Shown here: piece by piece, positions 25,336-35,215 of the stretch
How the letters are laid out: every line of letters begins with the position of its first letter
Position numbering within the stretch: the stretch's first letter is position 1
From: Corynebacterium sp. CNCTC7651
Lineage (GTDB): Bacteria; Actinomycetota; Actinomycetes; Mycobacteriales; Mycobacteriaceae
Length of the DNA: 64,000 nt
Assembly (NCBI RefSeq): GCF_021496665.1
Contig: NZ_CP071246.1
Span: forward strand, 992,001-1,056,000
Direction of reading: 5' to 3'
Position numbers and translations under genes: made by a program
The notes under the pieces: generated by a model
The model's input: the letters and a program-made list of their open reading frames with translations, nothing else
The model's database searches: none
Told to the model about the DNA's origin: nothing

Positions 25336-25779
25336 ATGGGTAACTACTACAACACCATCGTCGTCGGCTCGGACGGTTCGAAGTCTTCCCTCCTCGCCGT
25401 GGAGCGGGCAGCGAAGATGGCCGTGGCATTCGATGCCACCCTGGTGATTGGCACCGCCTACTACCGCTCTGAGGAGGACGCATCCAAGGCACTGCGCCAG
25501 GATTCCGTGACCATCCTGGGCGATGATCAGGCGCTGAAGAACCTCGAGGCAGCTGCAGAGCACGCACGCCAGGCTGGCGCGAAGGATGTGCAGACTGCAA
25601 CCCGCCCGGGTACCCCGGTTGAGGCCCTGATGGCCATTGTGAACGACAACAACGCTGAGCTGCTGGTTGTGGGTAACCGCGGCATCAACTCTCTCACCGG
25701 CCGCCTGCTCGGCTCCGTGCCGGCGGACGTTGCACGTCAGTCTGACTGTGACGTGATGATTGTTCACACCGTGAACTAA
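25336..25779 (+). CDS. Universal stress protein (UspA family), second copy
   Basis: This 147-aa Usp opens IVVGSDGSKSSLLAVERAAK and carries the nucleotide loop VVGNRGINSLTGRLLGSVPA then DVARQSDCDVMIVHT. It shares the fold but only part of its sequence with the Usp at 24799, so the tandem is an old duplication. It begins behind AAAGGTTAGAG and ends 18 bp before the convergent HelD-like gene. Confidence 0.88.
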   Translation: MGNYYNTIVVGSDGSKSSLLAVERAAKMAVAFDATLVIGTAYYRSEEDASKALRQDSVTILGDDQALKNLEAAAEHARQAGAKDVQTATRPGTPVEALMAIVNDNNAELLVVGNRGINSLTGRLLGSVPADVARQSDCDVMIVHTVN

Positions 25780-25797
25780 ACCGTCCGAGAGCTGGTG

Positions 25798-28038
25798 CTA
25801 GAGCTCCAGCTCTCCAATCACCGACAGGGTCTGCGTGGCCCGGGTGACAGCAACGTACAGGTCTTGCCACCCTTGTGGCGAGGCCTTTACTATTTCCGCC
25901 GGCTCCACCACAATCACATGGTCAAACTCCAAGCCCTTCATCTCGCTCACGTTCTCGGCGGAGATGACAGCGGTGAGGCGCTCGCCGGCATCGCCTGCAT
26001 CATCCGCATCGCCCGCTCGCAGCGCCTCCTGCACGTCCGCCGGGTCCGTGCCCTCCGGGTAGTGCCGGACTTCCGCGCCGGAGCGGATGCTTATCGACGT
26101 CCCTTTGCCGCCCTCAATGTACCCAAGCACCCGTTCGGCGTACGCCATGATTTCCGCCGGCGTGCGGTAGTTCACCGTGAGCTCGTGCAGGCGGAAACGC
26201 TGGCCCACAAAGGGGGCGAGTGTCACTGACCAGTCGTCGGTGCCCGCCGGGGAGGAGGTCTGTGCGGTATCTCCGACCAACGTCATCCAACGTGACGGGC
26301 AGCGGCGAAACACCATCCGCCACTCCATGGGCGAGAGCTCCTGGGCCTCATCCACAATCACGTGACCGTATGCCCACGCCTGGTCGGCGCGTGCGCGCTC
26401 CGCGGTGGAGCGGTTGTCGCGCACCTGCTGGCGGGCGGCCAGCGTCTCCGGGTCGATCACGTCGGCGGCGGACAAAATCTCCGCCTCGAACTGATCGTCG
26501 TCGTTGTCCGTGGCTTCGGAAGAGGCGAGGATGTCCAGCGCGTCCTCCGCCTCCTCCACCTGGCGGCGCCACTCTGCTTCTTCGCGGCGGCGTTCCTCCT
26601 TCGGGTCTACGATGCCGATGAGTACCGCTAGCTCATCAACCAGCGCAGTATCCGCGGGAGTAAACGGGCTCCCGGGTTCTCGGTAGAGCGCATTCTGCGT
26701 GTACTCGTCGTAGTCCCCGGCTACCTCGGCAATCCTCTCCTTGCTGGTCAGCAGCTCCTCCAAGGTCTCGGTGGGTGAGAGGAGCGGAAAGCAATCGTCG
26801 ATAAGCGCCAGCACCTGCGGGTGCTCCGCAAGATCGTCGTGGAGCTGATCCACGTCGGCCGCAGAAAGCAGATTCTCCCCGCCCAGCGGGTCTGTGCCGA
26901 TGCGTTCCGCCAGCGCGCCGGCGAGCAGGCGGGTAACCTCCTCCGCGAACACAGCCTGAGCTGGGTTGTGCGGCTTTCGGGAACGGCGCGCCCTGGTGCG
27001 GGCAGCCTTCACCATCGCGGGCGTCGCCTGGATGCTCACGCCGTCGATATCCAGCGGTACAGGCTCGACCGGCACCGTCTCGTGCACCTGCACGGTGCGC
27101 TTGAGAATGGTCACCATCTCCTCCGAGCCCTTCACCTCGCGCGCGGCGATGCTCTCGGTGTGAGCGGCGGCGGTGGGGGAGAAGCCCGGTACGAGCTGCT
27201 CCAAGGTAGTCAGCACCACGCCGGTCTCGCCCAGTTCCGGCAACACGCGGGAGATGTAGTCCAAAAAGGTGCGGTTCGGGCCGACAATCAGCACACCGGT
27301 GCGGGAGAGTTGCTCGCGCCAGGTGTACAGCAGGTAGGCGACGCGATGCAGGGCGACGGCCGTTTTACCGGTGCCGGGTCCGCCCTGCACCACCATGACC
27401 CCACGCGTGGGGTCGCGGATGATCTCGTCCTGCTCGCGCTGGATCGTCTCCACGATGGACTGCATGTGGCCGGTGCGCGCGGCGTTCATTGCCCGGCGCA
27501 ACGCGGCCTCAGAACCTACGTTCGCGCTTTCTTCTGCGGTCACCGCGCCAGACAGCACCTCATCATCCACCGCGGTCACCCGGCGGCCGCGCATGCGGAT
27601 GTTGCTGCGCGTGGCCACGCCTTCTGGGTGCGCGGTGGTAGCCAGGTAGAACGGGCGGGCCTGCGGCGCGCGCCAATCCAAGAGCAGCGTGCGGTAATGG
27701 TCCGCGCGGTCATCAATACCCAGGCGGCCAACGTAGCGGCGATCCAAATCCTCCCGGCCGGGCACCGGGTTATCGGCATCCGCGTCCTCCACGTCAACGC
27801 GGCCGAAGACCAATCCCACCTCAGCCACACCGAGCTGATCCAGCTTTGCGTTCAGCGCGTGGTACTCCGTCTCGCGGCGCACCAGCGCGTCCGCGTCCGG
27901 GTTATCAGGGTCCACGTCCGCCTGGACCTCGGCGAGCTTCAGACGCGCCGCGTCCACCTCTTGCCGTAGGTGCCCAAAGAGCACGTCTACATACGCCTGC
28001 TCTTCTGCAACCCTGTTGTCCTTGTGGGGGTTGGTCAC
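25798..28038 (-). CDS. HelD/HelR-like RNA-polymerase-associated ATPase (UvrD-type motor)
   Basis: This 746-aa superfamily-1 motor has Walker A VVQGGPGTGKTAVALHRVAY, Walker B HVIVDEAQELSPMEW, motif III GDTAQTSSPAG, motif V EMKGLEFDHVIVVEP and motif VI YVAVTRATQTLSVIG. The N-terminal 90 residues (EEQAYVDVLFGHLRQEVDAA and following) form a coiled coil, and an acidic insert separates the helicase halves. This is the layout of HelD-type proteins that clear stalled RNA polymerase and, in some actinobacteria (HelR), protect from rifamycins. Start chosen at GTG 28038 behind GAGGAGG; an ATG at 28083 lacks such a site. Confidence 0.8.
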   Translation of the reverse strand: MTNPHKDNRVAEEQAYVDVLFGHLRQEVDAARLKLAEVQADVDPDNPDADALVRRETEYHALNAKLDQLGVAEVGLVFGRVDVEDADADNPVPGREDLDRRYVGRLGIDDRADHYRTLLLDWRAPQARPFYLATTAHPEGVATRSNIRMRGRRVTAVDDEVLSGAVTAEESANVGSEAALRRAMNAARTGHMQSIVETIQREQDEIIRDPTRGVMVVQGGPGTGKTAVALHRVAYLLYTWREQLSRTGVLIVGPNRTFLDYISRVLPELGETGVVLTTLEQLVPGFSPTAAAHTESIAAREVKGSEEMVTILKRTVQVHETVPVEPVPLDIDGVSIQATPAMVKAARTRARRSRKPHNPAQAVFAEEVTRLLAGALAERIGTDPLGGENLLSAADVDQLHDDLAEHPQVLALIDDCFPLLSPTETLEELLTSKERIAEVAGDYDEYTQNALYREPGSPFTPADTALVDELAVLIGIVDPKEERRREEAEWRRQVEEAEDALDILASSEATDNDDDQFEAEILSAADVIDPETLAARQQVRDNRSTAERARADQAWAYGHVIVDEAQELSPMEWRMVFRRCPSRWMTLVGDTAQTSSPAGTDDWSVTLAPFVGQRFRLHELTVNYRTPAEIMAYAERVLGYIEGGKGTSISIRSGAEVRHYPEGTDPADVQEALRAGDADDAGDAGERLTAVISAENVSEMKGLEFDHVIVVEPAEIVKASPQGWQDLYVAVTRATQTLSVIGELEL

Positions 28039-28093
28039 CCGCTGTGCCTCCTCACGTTGCGTTTGCCACCAGGATGGTGGCACTCATGAAGAA

Positions 28094-28144
28094 ACGGCCC
28101 CAGCCCCCGGACTATTCCTTGGAATTGCCGCGGGGCGGGGCCGT
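28094..28144 (-). terminator. Terminator of the DoxX-like gene
   Basis: On the minus strand ACGGCCCCGCCCC (28144-28132) pairs with GGGGCTGGGGCCGT (28107-28094), with one mismatched or bulged base, followed by TTCTTC. It lies in the gap between the DoxX-like and HelD-like genes. Confidence 0.6.
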
Positions 28145-28159
28145 GTGCGTTACCGGCGT

Positions 28160-29284
28160 TTAGCCGAGCTTCTTCTGCAGCTTCTTCACGGCCTTCTTGG
28201 CCTGCTTCTCAGCCTTCTTGGCCTTGCGCTCCCACTTCTTCTTGGTCCACCAAGACGGGGAAGCGTCGAGCTGGTCCCATGCGTGCTGCAGGTTGTCAAC
28301 GGCATCCTGCGCGCGGTTCTGCAGCTTGGAGGTGGCCTTGTTCACCTTGCGCTGTGCACGGAACTTGTCCAGGCCGGACGGGCCAAGGTCATCCAGGGTG
28401 GACTGCAGATCATCCACAACGGAGTTGACCTTGCGCTTGGCCTTGAACTGCTGGAACTTGGACGGGGTGATCTCGTCCCATGCGTCCCCGGCCCAATCCT
28501 GCGCGTCACCGATGAAGTTGTTCACCTTGTGCTTCGCCTTGTACTGGTCCAGCTTGGACGGCTTCAGGTCCTGGTAGGTGTCCTGCGCCTGGTCAGCAGC
28601 GTCATCCAGCCAGTCACCCGCGTTGGAGAGGAACTTGGAGGTCTGCTTCTTCGCATCGCCCAGGAAGTCCTGCGCGGCATCCCCGGCCTTGTGCGCAGCC
28701 TTCTTCCAATCGCCCTTGTTGTCGTCGATGTAGTCGCCGACCTGGTCGGTAGCGTCGGAGAACCAGTTGCCAGCCTTGTTCAGCGCCTTCTCCGTCTCGG
28801 ACTGGGTAGGCAGCGCCTGCTGCACGTTCTTGCGGGCAACGCGGGCGGCGTTCTGCGCGCGCCACTTCATGTCCGGCTTGCCAGCGGTATCAACGGTAGC
28901 CAGGAGCACACCGCCGGTCAGCGCGAGATCAGTCAGCGCTCCGGTGCGGCGGCGTGCCTTCTCGTCAGCGTCATCGGTGGCCCAGAACGCGTTGCGGCCC
29001 ACCATGGACGCCAGGGAGGAAGCGGTCAGCAGCGCGGCCGCGGTGCGGGGAGCCTTACCAAGAGCGAAGAGGGAGCCTGCAGCAGCCTTCACACCACCGT
29101 TAATCTGTGCGGCGGTCTCCGGGTCCTTGGGCAGGAACGCGCGGTACTCGCGCGGCACTGCGGCACGGATCGACTTGAGCACGCCGTCAGCGGACTCCTT
29201 GTGGCCCGCCGGGTTGAGAACGGTTTCCACACCGTCGATGACAAACACCGATGCGAGCATCGGGCGGGCAATCTTGCGAATCAT
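28160..29284 (-). CDS. DoxX-like membrane protein with long repetitive basic tail
   Basis: Residues 1-135 resemble the DoxX membrane family: MIRKIARPMLASVFVIDGVE, then helices around AAAGSLFALGKAPRTAAALL, SLASMVGRNAFWA, and ALTDLALTGGVLLATVDTAG. The remaining 240 residues are an unusual Lys/Ala/Asp-rich, helical extension. It contains three clear copies of P-S-x-[LF]-[DQ]-[QK]-[YF]-[KR]-A-[KQ]-[HR]-K-V-N, beginning near residues 245, 277 and 305, and ends in a poly-basic KAKKAEKQAKKAVKK segment. Four N-terminal helices would leave the tail cytoplasmic, where it could bind nucleic acid or the cell envelope. DoxX function here is unknown. It has its own terminator. Confidence 0.75.
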   Translation of the reverse strand: MIRKIARPMLASVFVIDGVETVLNPAGHKESADGVLKSIRAAVPREYRAFLPKDPETAAQINGGVKAAAGSLFALGKAPRTAAALLTASSLASMVGRNAFWATDDADEKARRRTGALTDLALTGGVLLATVDTAGKPDMKWRAQNAARVARKNVQQALPTQSETEKALNKAGNWFSDATDQVGDYIDDNKGDWKKAAHKAGDAAQDFLGDAKKQTSKFLSNAGDWLDDAADQAQDTYQDLKPSKLDQYKAKHKVNNFIGDAQDWAGDAWDEITPSKFQQFKAKRKVNSVVDDLQSTLDDLGPSGLDKFRAQRKVNKATSKLQNRAQDAVDNLQHAWDQLDASPSWWTKKKWERKAKKAEKQAKKAVKKLQKKLG

Positions 29285-29367
29285 GAGCTAACCCATCCTT
29301 TTCTTCAATGGTCAAGTTCTACACACCACTGTAGACATTTCCGCCGCCGGTGTGGGCTGGCCTACAG

Positions 29368-29967
29368 CTACCAGCGCCGCTCCCACCACTCGTCCAGGTT
29401 GGGGCGCTCCTTGCCGACGGTCGTAGGAGCCCCGTGACCAGGCCAAATAATGGTCTCGTCCTCGCAGGTGTCGAAAATCTTCGTCTTCACATCGGTGAAC
29501 AATCGCACGAATTCGCCTTCGGACGCGGTCTTGCCAACACCGCCGGGGAAAAGGGAATCGCCCACAAAGAGATTCAGGGTGTCCTCGATCGTCGCTGCCA
29601 GGCACACGCCGCCCGGGGTGTGGCCGCGCAAGATGGCCACCTCCAGGCTGTGGCCGGCGAAGTCGAGGATATCGCCGTCGCGCAGCTCTTGCTCCACGTG
29701 TCCCGGGATTGCAGGGGCATCGAGGAACGATGCCCAGTGCGTGGCGTTCGTGGCATCCAGGATGTCTCCTAGCGCCCGAACGTGGTCGAAGTGCCGGTGC
29801 GTTGTCAGCACATCGGTGATGGTGACGCCAGCTTCTTCGGCCATCTTGAGAATGGCTGGGGCGTCATCGGCGGCGTCGATAAGCAAGCCCTGCCCCTCGC
29901 AAGCCAGCAGGTAGCAGTTGTTGTCCATCTCGGAGACGGAGATGTGGTGCAGCGTGATCTCGGACAT
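29368..29967 (-). CDS. Metallo-beta-lactamase fold hydrolase (glyoxalase II-like)
   Basis: This 199-aa MBL-fold protein has the metal-binding box THRHFDHVRAL, a second His in ILRGHTPGGVCL, Asp in LFVGDSLFPGGVG and a final His in WPGHGAPTTVGKE. These are typical of small hydroxyacylglutathione-hydrolase-like enzymes; in a mycothiol-using actinobacterium the thioester substrate may be a mycothiol adduct. Start chosen at ATG 29967 (MSEITLHHISV), as the upstream extension is Arg-rich and non-homologous. It is divergent from uvrA by 77 bp. Confidence 0.82.
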   Translation of the reverse strand: MSEITLHHISVSEMDNNCYLLACEGQGLLIDAADDAPAILKMAEEAGVTITDVLTTHRHFDHVRALGDILDATNATHWASFLDAPAIPGHVEQELRDGDILDFAGHSLEVAILRGHTPGGVCLAATIEDTLNLFVGDSLFPGGVGKTASEGEFVRLFTDVKTKIFDTCEDETIIWPGHGAPTTVGKERPNLDEWWERRW

Positions 29968-30044
29968 GCATGCCAGCGTAAGCGGAATAGTGGCGCGGCG
30001 GCGCACGTTGGTAGGTTGGTGGCGGTTTAAGAGAAAGGACCCAC

Positions 30045-32900
30045 GTGGCAGAGTGGCTAACGGTGCGCGGCGCGCGCCAACACAACCTGAAGGGCATTGA
30101 CATCGAGCTGCCCCGCGACAAGATGGCTGTGTTCACCGGCCTTTCCGGCTCGGGCAAGTCCTCTCTCGCCTTCGACACCATCTTTGCTGAGGGGCAGCGA
30201 CGCTACGTGGAGTCCCTTTCCTCCTACGCCCGCATGTTCCTGGGGCAGATGGACAAGCCGGACGTGGATTACATCGACGGGTTGAGCCCGGCGGTGTCCA
30301 TCGACCAAAAGTCCACCAACCGCAACCCGCGTTCCACCGTGGGCACGATCACCGAGATCTACGACTATCTGCGTCTGCTGTACGCGCGTGCCGGCACCCC
30401 GCACTGCCCGGTGTGCGACGCGGTGATTGATAGGCAAACGCCGCAGCAGATTGTGGACCAGATTCTGTCCATGGAGGAGCGCACCAAATTCCAGGTGCTT
30501 GCCCCGGTGGTGCGCAAACGCAAGGGCGAGTTCCAGGACCTGTTTAAGGATCTCGCCGCGCAGGGTTACTCCCGCGTGAACGTGGACGGGGAGACCTACC
30601 AGCTCACGGAACCGCCGGCACTGGAAAAGCAGGTCAAGCACAACATCGACGTGGTGGTGGACCGCCTGACGGTGAAGGCGAGCCAGAAGCAGCGCTTGAC
30701 GGATTCGGTGGAGACCGCGCTCAAGCTCGCGGACGGCCTTGTGGGCTTCGACTTCGTGGACCTGGAGGCGGACGATCCTGAGCGGGTGCAGATCTTCTCT
30801 GAGAAGATGGCCTGCCCGAACGGCCACAAGCTGGACGTGGAGGAGTATGAGCCGCGTGCGTTCTCCTTCAACTCTCCGTTCGGTGCGTGCCCGGCGTGCG
30901 ACGGCCTTGGCGTGCGCAAAGAGATTGACATCGACCTGGTGATTCCGGATCCGGACGCCCCGGCGGTGGACGCGTTCCAGATCTGGAACTCCAGCCCTAA
31001 CAAGGGCTACTTCACCAAGTTGATCGAAGCGCTGGCGAAAGAGGAGGGCTTTGACGCGCACGCGCCGTTTAGCTCGCTGACCAAGACGCAGCAGAAGCAC
31101 CTTGTCCACGGCTCCAGCACCACCGTGAGCGTTCGCTACAAGAACCGCTACGGCCGCCAACGTTCCTTCAGCGCTGCGTATGAGGGCGTGATTGGCTACC
31201 TCGAGCGCAAGATGGAGCAGGCGGAGACGGACACGCAAAAGGAGCGCCTGCTGGCGTACACCCGGGAGATCCCGTGCCCGACCTGTGACGGCACCCGCCT
31301 GAAGCCGGAGATACTGGCCGTGCGGCTGGATTCCACCACGCACGGTGAGAAGTCCATCGCAGGGCTGACGGAGCTGTCCATCGAGGACGCTAGCGAGTAC
31401 CTGGACAACCTGGTGTTGGGCTACCGGGAGGAAATGATTGCTGGTGCCGTACTGCGGGAGATTCAGGCGCGCCTGCACTTTCTTATCGACGTCGGTTTGA
31501 ACTACCTCACCCTCGCCCGCTCCGCGGGAACGCTCTCCGGCGGCGAGGCGCAGCGCATTCGTTTGGCCACGCAGATTGGGTCCGGCCTGGCGGGTGTCCT
31601 GTACGTGTTGGATGAGCCGTCCATCGGCCTGCACCAGCGCGACAATCAGCGTTTGATTGGCACCCTGAAGAAGCTGCGCGACCTGGGCAACACCCTGGTT
31701 GTGGTGGAGCACGATGAGGACACGATCCGCGAGGCAGACTGGCTCATCGACATCGGACCCAAGGCCGGCGAGTACGGCGGCCAAGTGGTGTACCAGGGCG
31801 AGCCGAAGGGCATTCTCAAGGCCAAGGATTCGCTGACCGGCGACTACCTCTCCGGCCGCAAAGCCATTGAGGTGCCCGAGTCGCGTCGGCCGATCGACCC
31901 GGAGCGGAAGCTGCGCGTAGTTGGTGCGCGCGAGAACAACTTGGACAACGTCGATGTGGATATCCCGCTGGGTGTGCTTGTGGCCGTGACCGGCGTGTCC
32001 GGCTCCGGCAAGTCCACCCTGGTGAACCAGATCCTCGCACGCACACTGCAAAACCAGCTCAACGGCGCGCGGCAGGTCCCGGGTCGCGTGAAGCGCGTGG
32101 AGGGTCTGGAGCATCTGGACAAGCTTGTGCAGGTGGACCAGAGCCCGATCGGGCGCACACCGCGTTCCAACCCTGCGACGTATACCGGTGTCTTTGACAA
32201 GATCCGCAATCTCTTCGCCGAGACGCAGGAGGCGAAGGTGCGCGGCTACAAGGCCGGCCGCTTCTCCTTCAACGTCAAGGGCGGACGTTGCGAAGCCTGC
32301 CGCGGCGACGGCACGATCAAGATCGAGATGAACTTCCTCCCGGACGTGTACGTCCCGTGCGAGGTGTGCGGCGGCGCGCGCTACAACCGCGAAACGCTGG
32401 AGGTCCGGTACAAGGGCAAGAACATCGCCGAGGTGCTGGACATGCCCATCTCTCAGGCGGCCGAGTTCTTCGAACCGATCACCTCGATCCACCGCTACTT
32501 GCAAACGCTTGTCGACGTCGGCTTGGGCTACGTCCGTCTGGGCCAATCCGCCACCACGCTGTCCGGTGGCGAGGCGCAGCGCGTGAAGCTCGCGTCCGAG
32601 CTGCAGAAGCGTTCCAACGGCCGCACGATCTACATCCTGGACGAGCCGACCACTGGCCTGCACTTCGAGGACATCCGCAAACTCATGTTGGTGCTCAACG
32701 GCCTAGTAGAGAAGGGCAACACCGTCCTTGTCATCGAGCACAACTTGGATGTGATCAAGTCCGCGGACTGGATCATCGACATGGGTCCGGAGGGCGGTTC
32801 CGGCGGCGGTACCGTCGTTGCGCAAGGCACTCCGGAGGATGTTGCCAAGGTGGAAGGTTCCTTCACCGGGCAGTTCCTGTCGGAGGTGCTGCAGCGCTAG
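30045..32900 (+). CDS. uvrA: Excinuclease ABC subunit A
   Basis: UvrA is the dimeric ABC-ATPase that finds bulky DNA lesions. The 951-aa protein has two ATPase modules: Walker [21 protein letters not shown] at residue 30 and [15 protein letters not shown] near 650. Each signature is [18 protein letters not shown]. Zinc-finger cysteines occur in CPNGHKL through CPACDG, CPTCDG, and CEACRGDG through CEVCGG. The start GTG at 30045 follows AGAAAGGA. One TTATCGACG copy lies inside. uvrB is 5 kb upstream, not in the same operon. Confidence 0.97.
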   Translation: MAEWLTVRGARQHNLKGIDIELPRDKMAVFTGLSGSGKSSLAFDTIFAEGQRRYVESLSSYARMFLGQMDKPDVDYIDGLSPAVSIDQKSTNRNPRSTVGTITEIYDYLRLLYARAGTPHCPVCDAVIDRQTPQQIVDQILSMEERTKFQVLAPVVRKRKGEFQDLFKDLAAQGYSRVNVDGETYQLTEPPALEKQVKHNIDVVVDRLTVKASQKQRLTDSVETALKLADGLVGFDFVDLEADDPERVQIFSEKMACPNGHKLDVEEYEPRAFSFNSPFGACPACDGLGVRKEIDIDLVIPDPDAPAVDAFQIWNSSPNKGYFTKLIEALAKEEGFDAHAPFSSLTKTQQKHLVHGSSTTVSVRYKNRYGRQRSFSAAYEGVIGYLERKMEQAETDTQKERLLAYTREIPCPTCDGTRLKPEILAVRLDSTTHGEKSIAGLTELSIEDASEYLDNLVLGYREEMIAGAVLREIQARLHFLIDVGLNYLTLARSAGTLSGGEAQRIRLATQIGSGLAGVLYVLDEPSIGLHQRDNQRLIGTLKKLRDLGNTLVVVEHDEDTIREADWLIDIGPKAGEYGGQVVYQGEPKGILKAKDSLTGDYLSGRKAIEVPESRRPIDPERKLRVVGARENNLDNVDVDIPLGVLVAVTGVSGSGKSTLVNQILARTLQNQLNGARQVPGRVKRVEGLEHLDKLVQVDQSPIGRTPRSNPATYTGVFDKIRNLFAETQEAKVRGYKAGRFSFNVKGGRCEACRGDGTIKIEMNFLPDVYVPCEVCGGARYNRETLEVRYKGKNIAEVLDMPISQAAEFFEPITSIHRYLQTLVDVGLGYVRLGQSATTLSGGEAQRVKLASELQKRSNGRTIYILDEPTTGLHFEDIRKLMLVLNGLVEKGNTVLVIEHNLDVIKSADWIIDMGPEGGSGGGTVVAQGTPEDVAKVEGSFTGQFLSEVLQR

Positions 32901-33109
32901 GTCCGCCCCGCTGCGGTGCGGGATTTGGAGTTGAGGCGGAAGTGGTGGTACATTTCCCTGCACACCGCCCAGTGCGCCTGACTTAGGCGTGCGGGCCGCA
33001 AGTGGAGTGAATCCCACCCCAAGCCGCCGGAGTTGCAGAACCCGGTTGGATACGGGTCAACGGTGTTGGAACCGCACGGAATGTGCGTCTTCCGATACTA
33101 GGACGAACT

Positions 33110-33142
33110 CCCGCCACCTCCTCTCGGGTGAGCGGGATTTTT
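33110..33142 (+). terminator. Intrinsic terminator in the infC leader (possible attenuator)
   Basis: CCCGCCACC (33110-33118) pairs with GGTGAGCGGG (33127-33136) with one bulged A, followed by five T (33138-33142). It lies 70 bp before infC. Nothing upstream except uvrA (ending 32900) would need it, so it may attenuate the infC-rpmI-rplT operon. The 32901-33109 leader also holds a GCGCCT/AGGCGT hairpin. Confidence 0.6.
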
Positions 33143-33211
33143 GTGTGGGGGTAGCACTACAAGCGGACCGGGAGCGGGCAACATTGTTTCCCTTCGTCTC
33201 AAGGAGTTCTC

Positions 33212-33733
33212 ATCAGCGCTGAAGCTCGGATCAACGAACGCATCCGTGTTCCGGAAGTTCGTCTCGTCGGCCCGTCCGGCGAGCAGGTGGGCATTGTCCG
33301 TACGGATGATGCTCGCAAACTGGCATACGAAGCCGATCTCGACTTGGTCGAGGTTGCGCCGAACGCCAAGCCGCCCGTGTGCAAGATCATGGATTACGGC
33401 AAATTCAAGTACGAGCAGGACCAGAAGGCCCGCGAGGCCCGCAAGAACCAGCAGCAGACCGTGGTCAAGGAACAGAAGTTCCGCCCGAAGATCGATGAGC
33501 ACGACTACCAGACGAAGAAGGCCAATGTTGAGCGCTTCCTAGAGAAGGGCAACAAGGTCAAAGTCACCATCATGTTCCGCGGCCGCGAGCAGTCGCGTCC
33601 GGAGCTCGGCTACCGCCTCCTGGAGCGTCTCGCAGACGACATCGGGGAACTCGGCGTGGTGGAGTCCCGTCCGAAGCAGGACGGCCGCAACATGACCATG
33701 GTGTTCGGACCGGCTCGCAAGGGCAAGAAGTAA
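33212..33733 (+). CDS. infC: Translation initiation factor IF-3, AUC start
   Basis: IF-3 keeps ribosomal subunits apart and checks start codons. Conserved IF-3 sequence ([20 protein letters not shown]) extends upstream of the first GTG/ATG, and the only start that fits is ATC at 33212. An AAGGAG site lies 5 nt before it. That gives 173 aa, the family's usual length. Infrequent start codons are known for infC and allow IF-3 to repress its own synthesis. Further features are [17 protein letters not shown] (linker) and [16 protein letters not shown] (C-terminal domain). It heads the infC-rpmI-rplT operon. Confidence 0.93.
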   Translation: MSAEARINERIRVPEVRLVGPSGEQVGIVRTDDARKLAYEADLDLVEVAPNAKPPVCKIMDYGKFKYEQDQKAREARKNQQQTVVKEQKFRPKIDEHDYQTKKANVERFLEKGNKVKVTIMFRGREQSRPELGYRLLERLADDIGELGVVESRPKQDGRNMTMVFGPARKGKK

Positions 33734-33761
33734 ACGTTCACAACTCTGAAGGGCTTTGAAA

Positions 33762-33956
33762 ATGAAGCAGAAGACCCACAAGGGCACCGCGAAGCGCATC
33801 AAGGTCAACGGTGCAGGCAAGCTGCGCCGCGAGCAGGCCGGTAAGCGCCACCTCAACGAGAAGCTCTCGTCCAAGCGTCGCCGCAAGCTCTCCGGCACCA
33901 CCGATGTCGCTCCGGCTGACGTCAAGCGCGCGAAGCGCCTCCTCGGCATGTCCTAA
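33762..33956 (+). CDS. rpmI: 50S ribosomal protein L35
   Basis: This is a 64-aa very basic ribosomal protein: MKQKTHKGTAKRIKVNGAGK, then AGKRHLNEKLSSKRRRKLSG and VKRAKRLLGM. Start chosen at ATG 33762 (AAGG 9 nt upstream); a TTG two codons earlier is less likely. It lies 28 bp after infC and 48 bp before rplT. Confidence 0.96.
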   Translation: MKQKTHKGTAKRIKVNGAGKLRREQAGKRHLNEKLSSKRRRKLSGTTDVAPADVKRAKRLLGMS

Positions 33957-34004
33957 GCACTGCCTGATCCCTACAAACCTAGAACGATAAGGAAGTAAAG
34001 ACTC

Positions 34005-34391
34005 ATGGCACGTGTCAAGCGTTCAGTCAACGCCAAGAAGAAGCGTCGCGCGATTCTGAAGTCCGCGAAGGGCTACCGCGGCCAGCGCTCCCGCCTGTAC
34101 CGCAAGGCCAAGGAGCAGTGGCTGCACTCCCAGACCTACGCTTACCGCGACCGCCGCAAGCGCAAGAGCGAGTTCCGTAAGCTGTGGATCCAGCGCATCA
34201 ACGCCGCTGCCCGCATGAACGACATCACCTACAACCGCCTCATCCACGGCCTGAAGCTGGCCGAGGTCGAGGTTGACCGCAAGATCCTCGCCGATCTGGC
34301 CGTGAACGACTTCGCTGCGTTCTCCGCGCTGTGCGAGGTTGCCAAGAACGCCCTCCCGGAGGACGTCAACGCACCGAAGGTTGCCGCCTAA
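34005..34391 (+). CDS. rplT: 50S ribosomal protein L20
   Basis: L20 is an early 23S-binding assembly protein of 128 aa. The opening [20 protein letters not shown] and the conserved [20 protein letters not shown], then [17 protein letters not shown], are diagnostic. It starts behind AAGGAAG. It is last in the infC operon and is followed by a strong terminator. Confidence 0.97.
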   Translation: MARVKRSVNAKKKRRAILKSAKGYRGQRSRLYRKAKEQWLHSQTYAYRDRRKRKSEFRKLWIQRINAAARMNDITYNRLIHGLKLAEVEVDRKILADLAVNDFAAFSALCEVAKNALPEDVNAPKVAA

Positions 34392-34409
34392 GCGCTCGTT
34401 CGTTAACTG

Positions 34410-34460
34410 ACGCCCCGCGTGCCCGGTTTCTCACCGCGGCCGCGGGGCGTTCGTCTTTTT
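34410..34460 (+). terminator. Terminator of the infC-rpmI-rplT operon
   Basis: ACGCCCCGCG (34410-34419) and CGCGGGGCGT (34441-34450) form a perfect 10-bp stem with a 21-nt loop, then TCGTCTTTTT. Confidence 0.85.
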
Positions 34461-34465
34461 CGGGG

Positions 34466-34894
34466 TTAGTCTTCCCAAGGGTTGACCAGGCGGAGATTGA
34501 GTTCGTCGAAATCGCTGGTATTGCGCGTGAACAGTGTTGCATCATGAGCAATGCATGTTGCTGCGATGATGGCATCTGGGTAGCTTATGGGTCGCCCAAT
34601 TGCCTTTCGATGGGCACGCACGTCGCCAAAGATCCGGGCTTCCTCGGCGCCAAAGGGGAGAACGTGTTCTGGCGGCATGAGCTCCAACCAGGTGGTAAAG
34701 CTCTGTTCGAGAGCGGTGCGTCTTCGACCAGGTTTGAGATACGCGATTCCCTGCCATATCTCACCGAGCGTCATTGTGCACAGTGCGGCCAGCCCGGGGG
34801 TGTCTCTCATGGACCTCTCAATCGAAACGCGGACCCTAGGGTCCGGATCCGACTTGAGAAACTCGGAGACTACGTTTGTGTCCCAAATGATCAC
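34466..34894 (-). CDS. PIN-domain toxin (VapC/FitB family)
   Basis: This is a 142-aa PIN-domain ribonuclease. Conserved acids are D5 in MIIWDTNVVSE, Glu in MTLGEIWQGIAYL, Asp in SYPDAIIAATC and Asp in FTRNTSDFDEL. R-x-A-I-G-R-P-I before the third acid is typical of FitB-like toxins. The start overlaps the antitoxin stop (ATGA). PIN toxins of this class usually cut tRNA or rRNA. It stands directly after the rplT terminator, on the other strand. Confidence 0.88.
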   Translation of the reverse strand: MIIWDTNVVSEFLKSDPDPRVRVSIERSMRDTPGLAALCTMTLGEIWQGIAYLKPGRRRTALEQSFTTWLELMPPEHVLPFGAEEARIFGDVRAHRKAIGRPISYPDAIIAATCIAHDATLFTRNTSDFDELNLRLVNPWED

Positions 34895-35124
34895 GAGAAG
34901 TCAACTTTCCGCTCATCAATGACTCGATCGGGAAGCTCCAAATCAACGCTGGCATCAGCTCGGGAGACCAGCTGATGCAGTTCTTCGAGGGGATTGGTAG
35001 GCGCCACGGCGCGGTGCAGGATGTCCCGCACCTCGGCTTCCATGGATCGCCCCTGTAGTCGGGCGCGCTCCGCCAGAGCTTCTTTTACCCGTTCATCCAA
35101 GTTACGCACAATGAGTGAAGCCAT
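34891..35124 (-). CDS. Ribbon-helix-helix antitoxin (FitA/VapB family)
   Basis: This is a 77-aa antitoxin. The N-terminus MASLIVRNLDERVKEALAER is the Arc-like DNA-binding ribbon-helix-helix, followed by GRSMEAEVRDILHRAV. The C-terminal tail (ELPDRVIDERKVDFS) would wrap the toxin. A strong GAGGAGGTGCCC site precedes the ATG. The pair probably represses its own promoter in the 35125-35215 interval, which is shared with the divergent methyltransferase gene. Confidence 0.87.
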   Translation of the reverse strand: MASLIVRNLDERVKEALAERARLQGRSMEAEVRDILHRAVAPTNPLEELHQLVSRADASVDLELPDRVIDERKVDFS

Positions 35125-35215
35125 CGGGCACCTCCTCGGTTTGATATCCCTACGCTAGCGCCATGCTAGGGGCCTGCTGCAGGGGAGTCAACACCCACTT
35201 GATTACGCTGGCGGC

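Noticed and set aside
30057..32663. 868-aa open frame antisense to uvrA
   Set aside because: It mirrors high-GC codon bias on the opposite strand of uvrA and has no recognisable domain.
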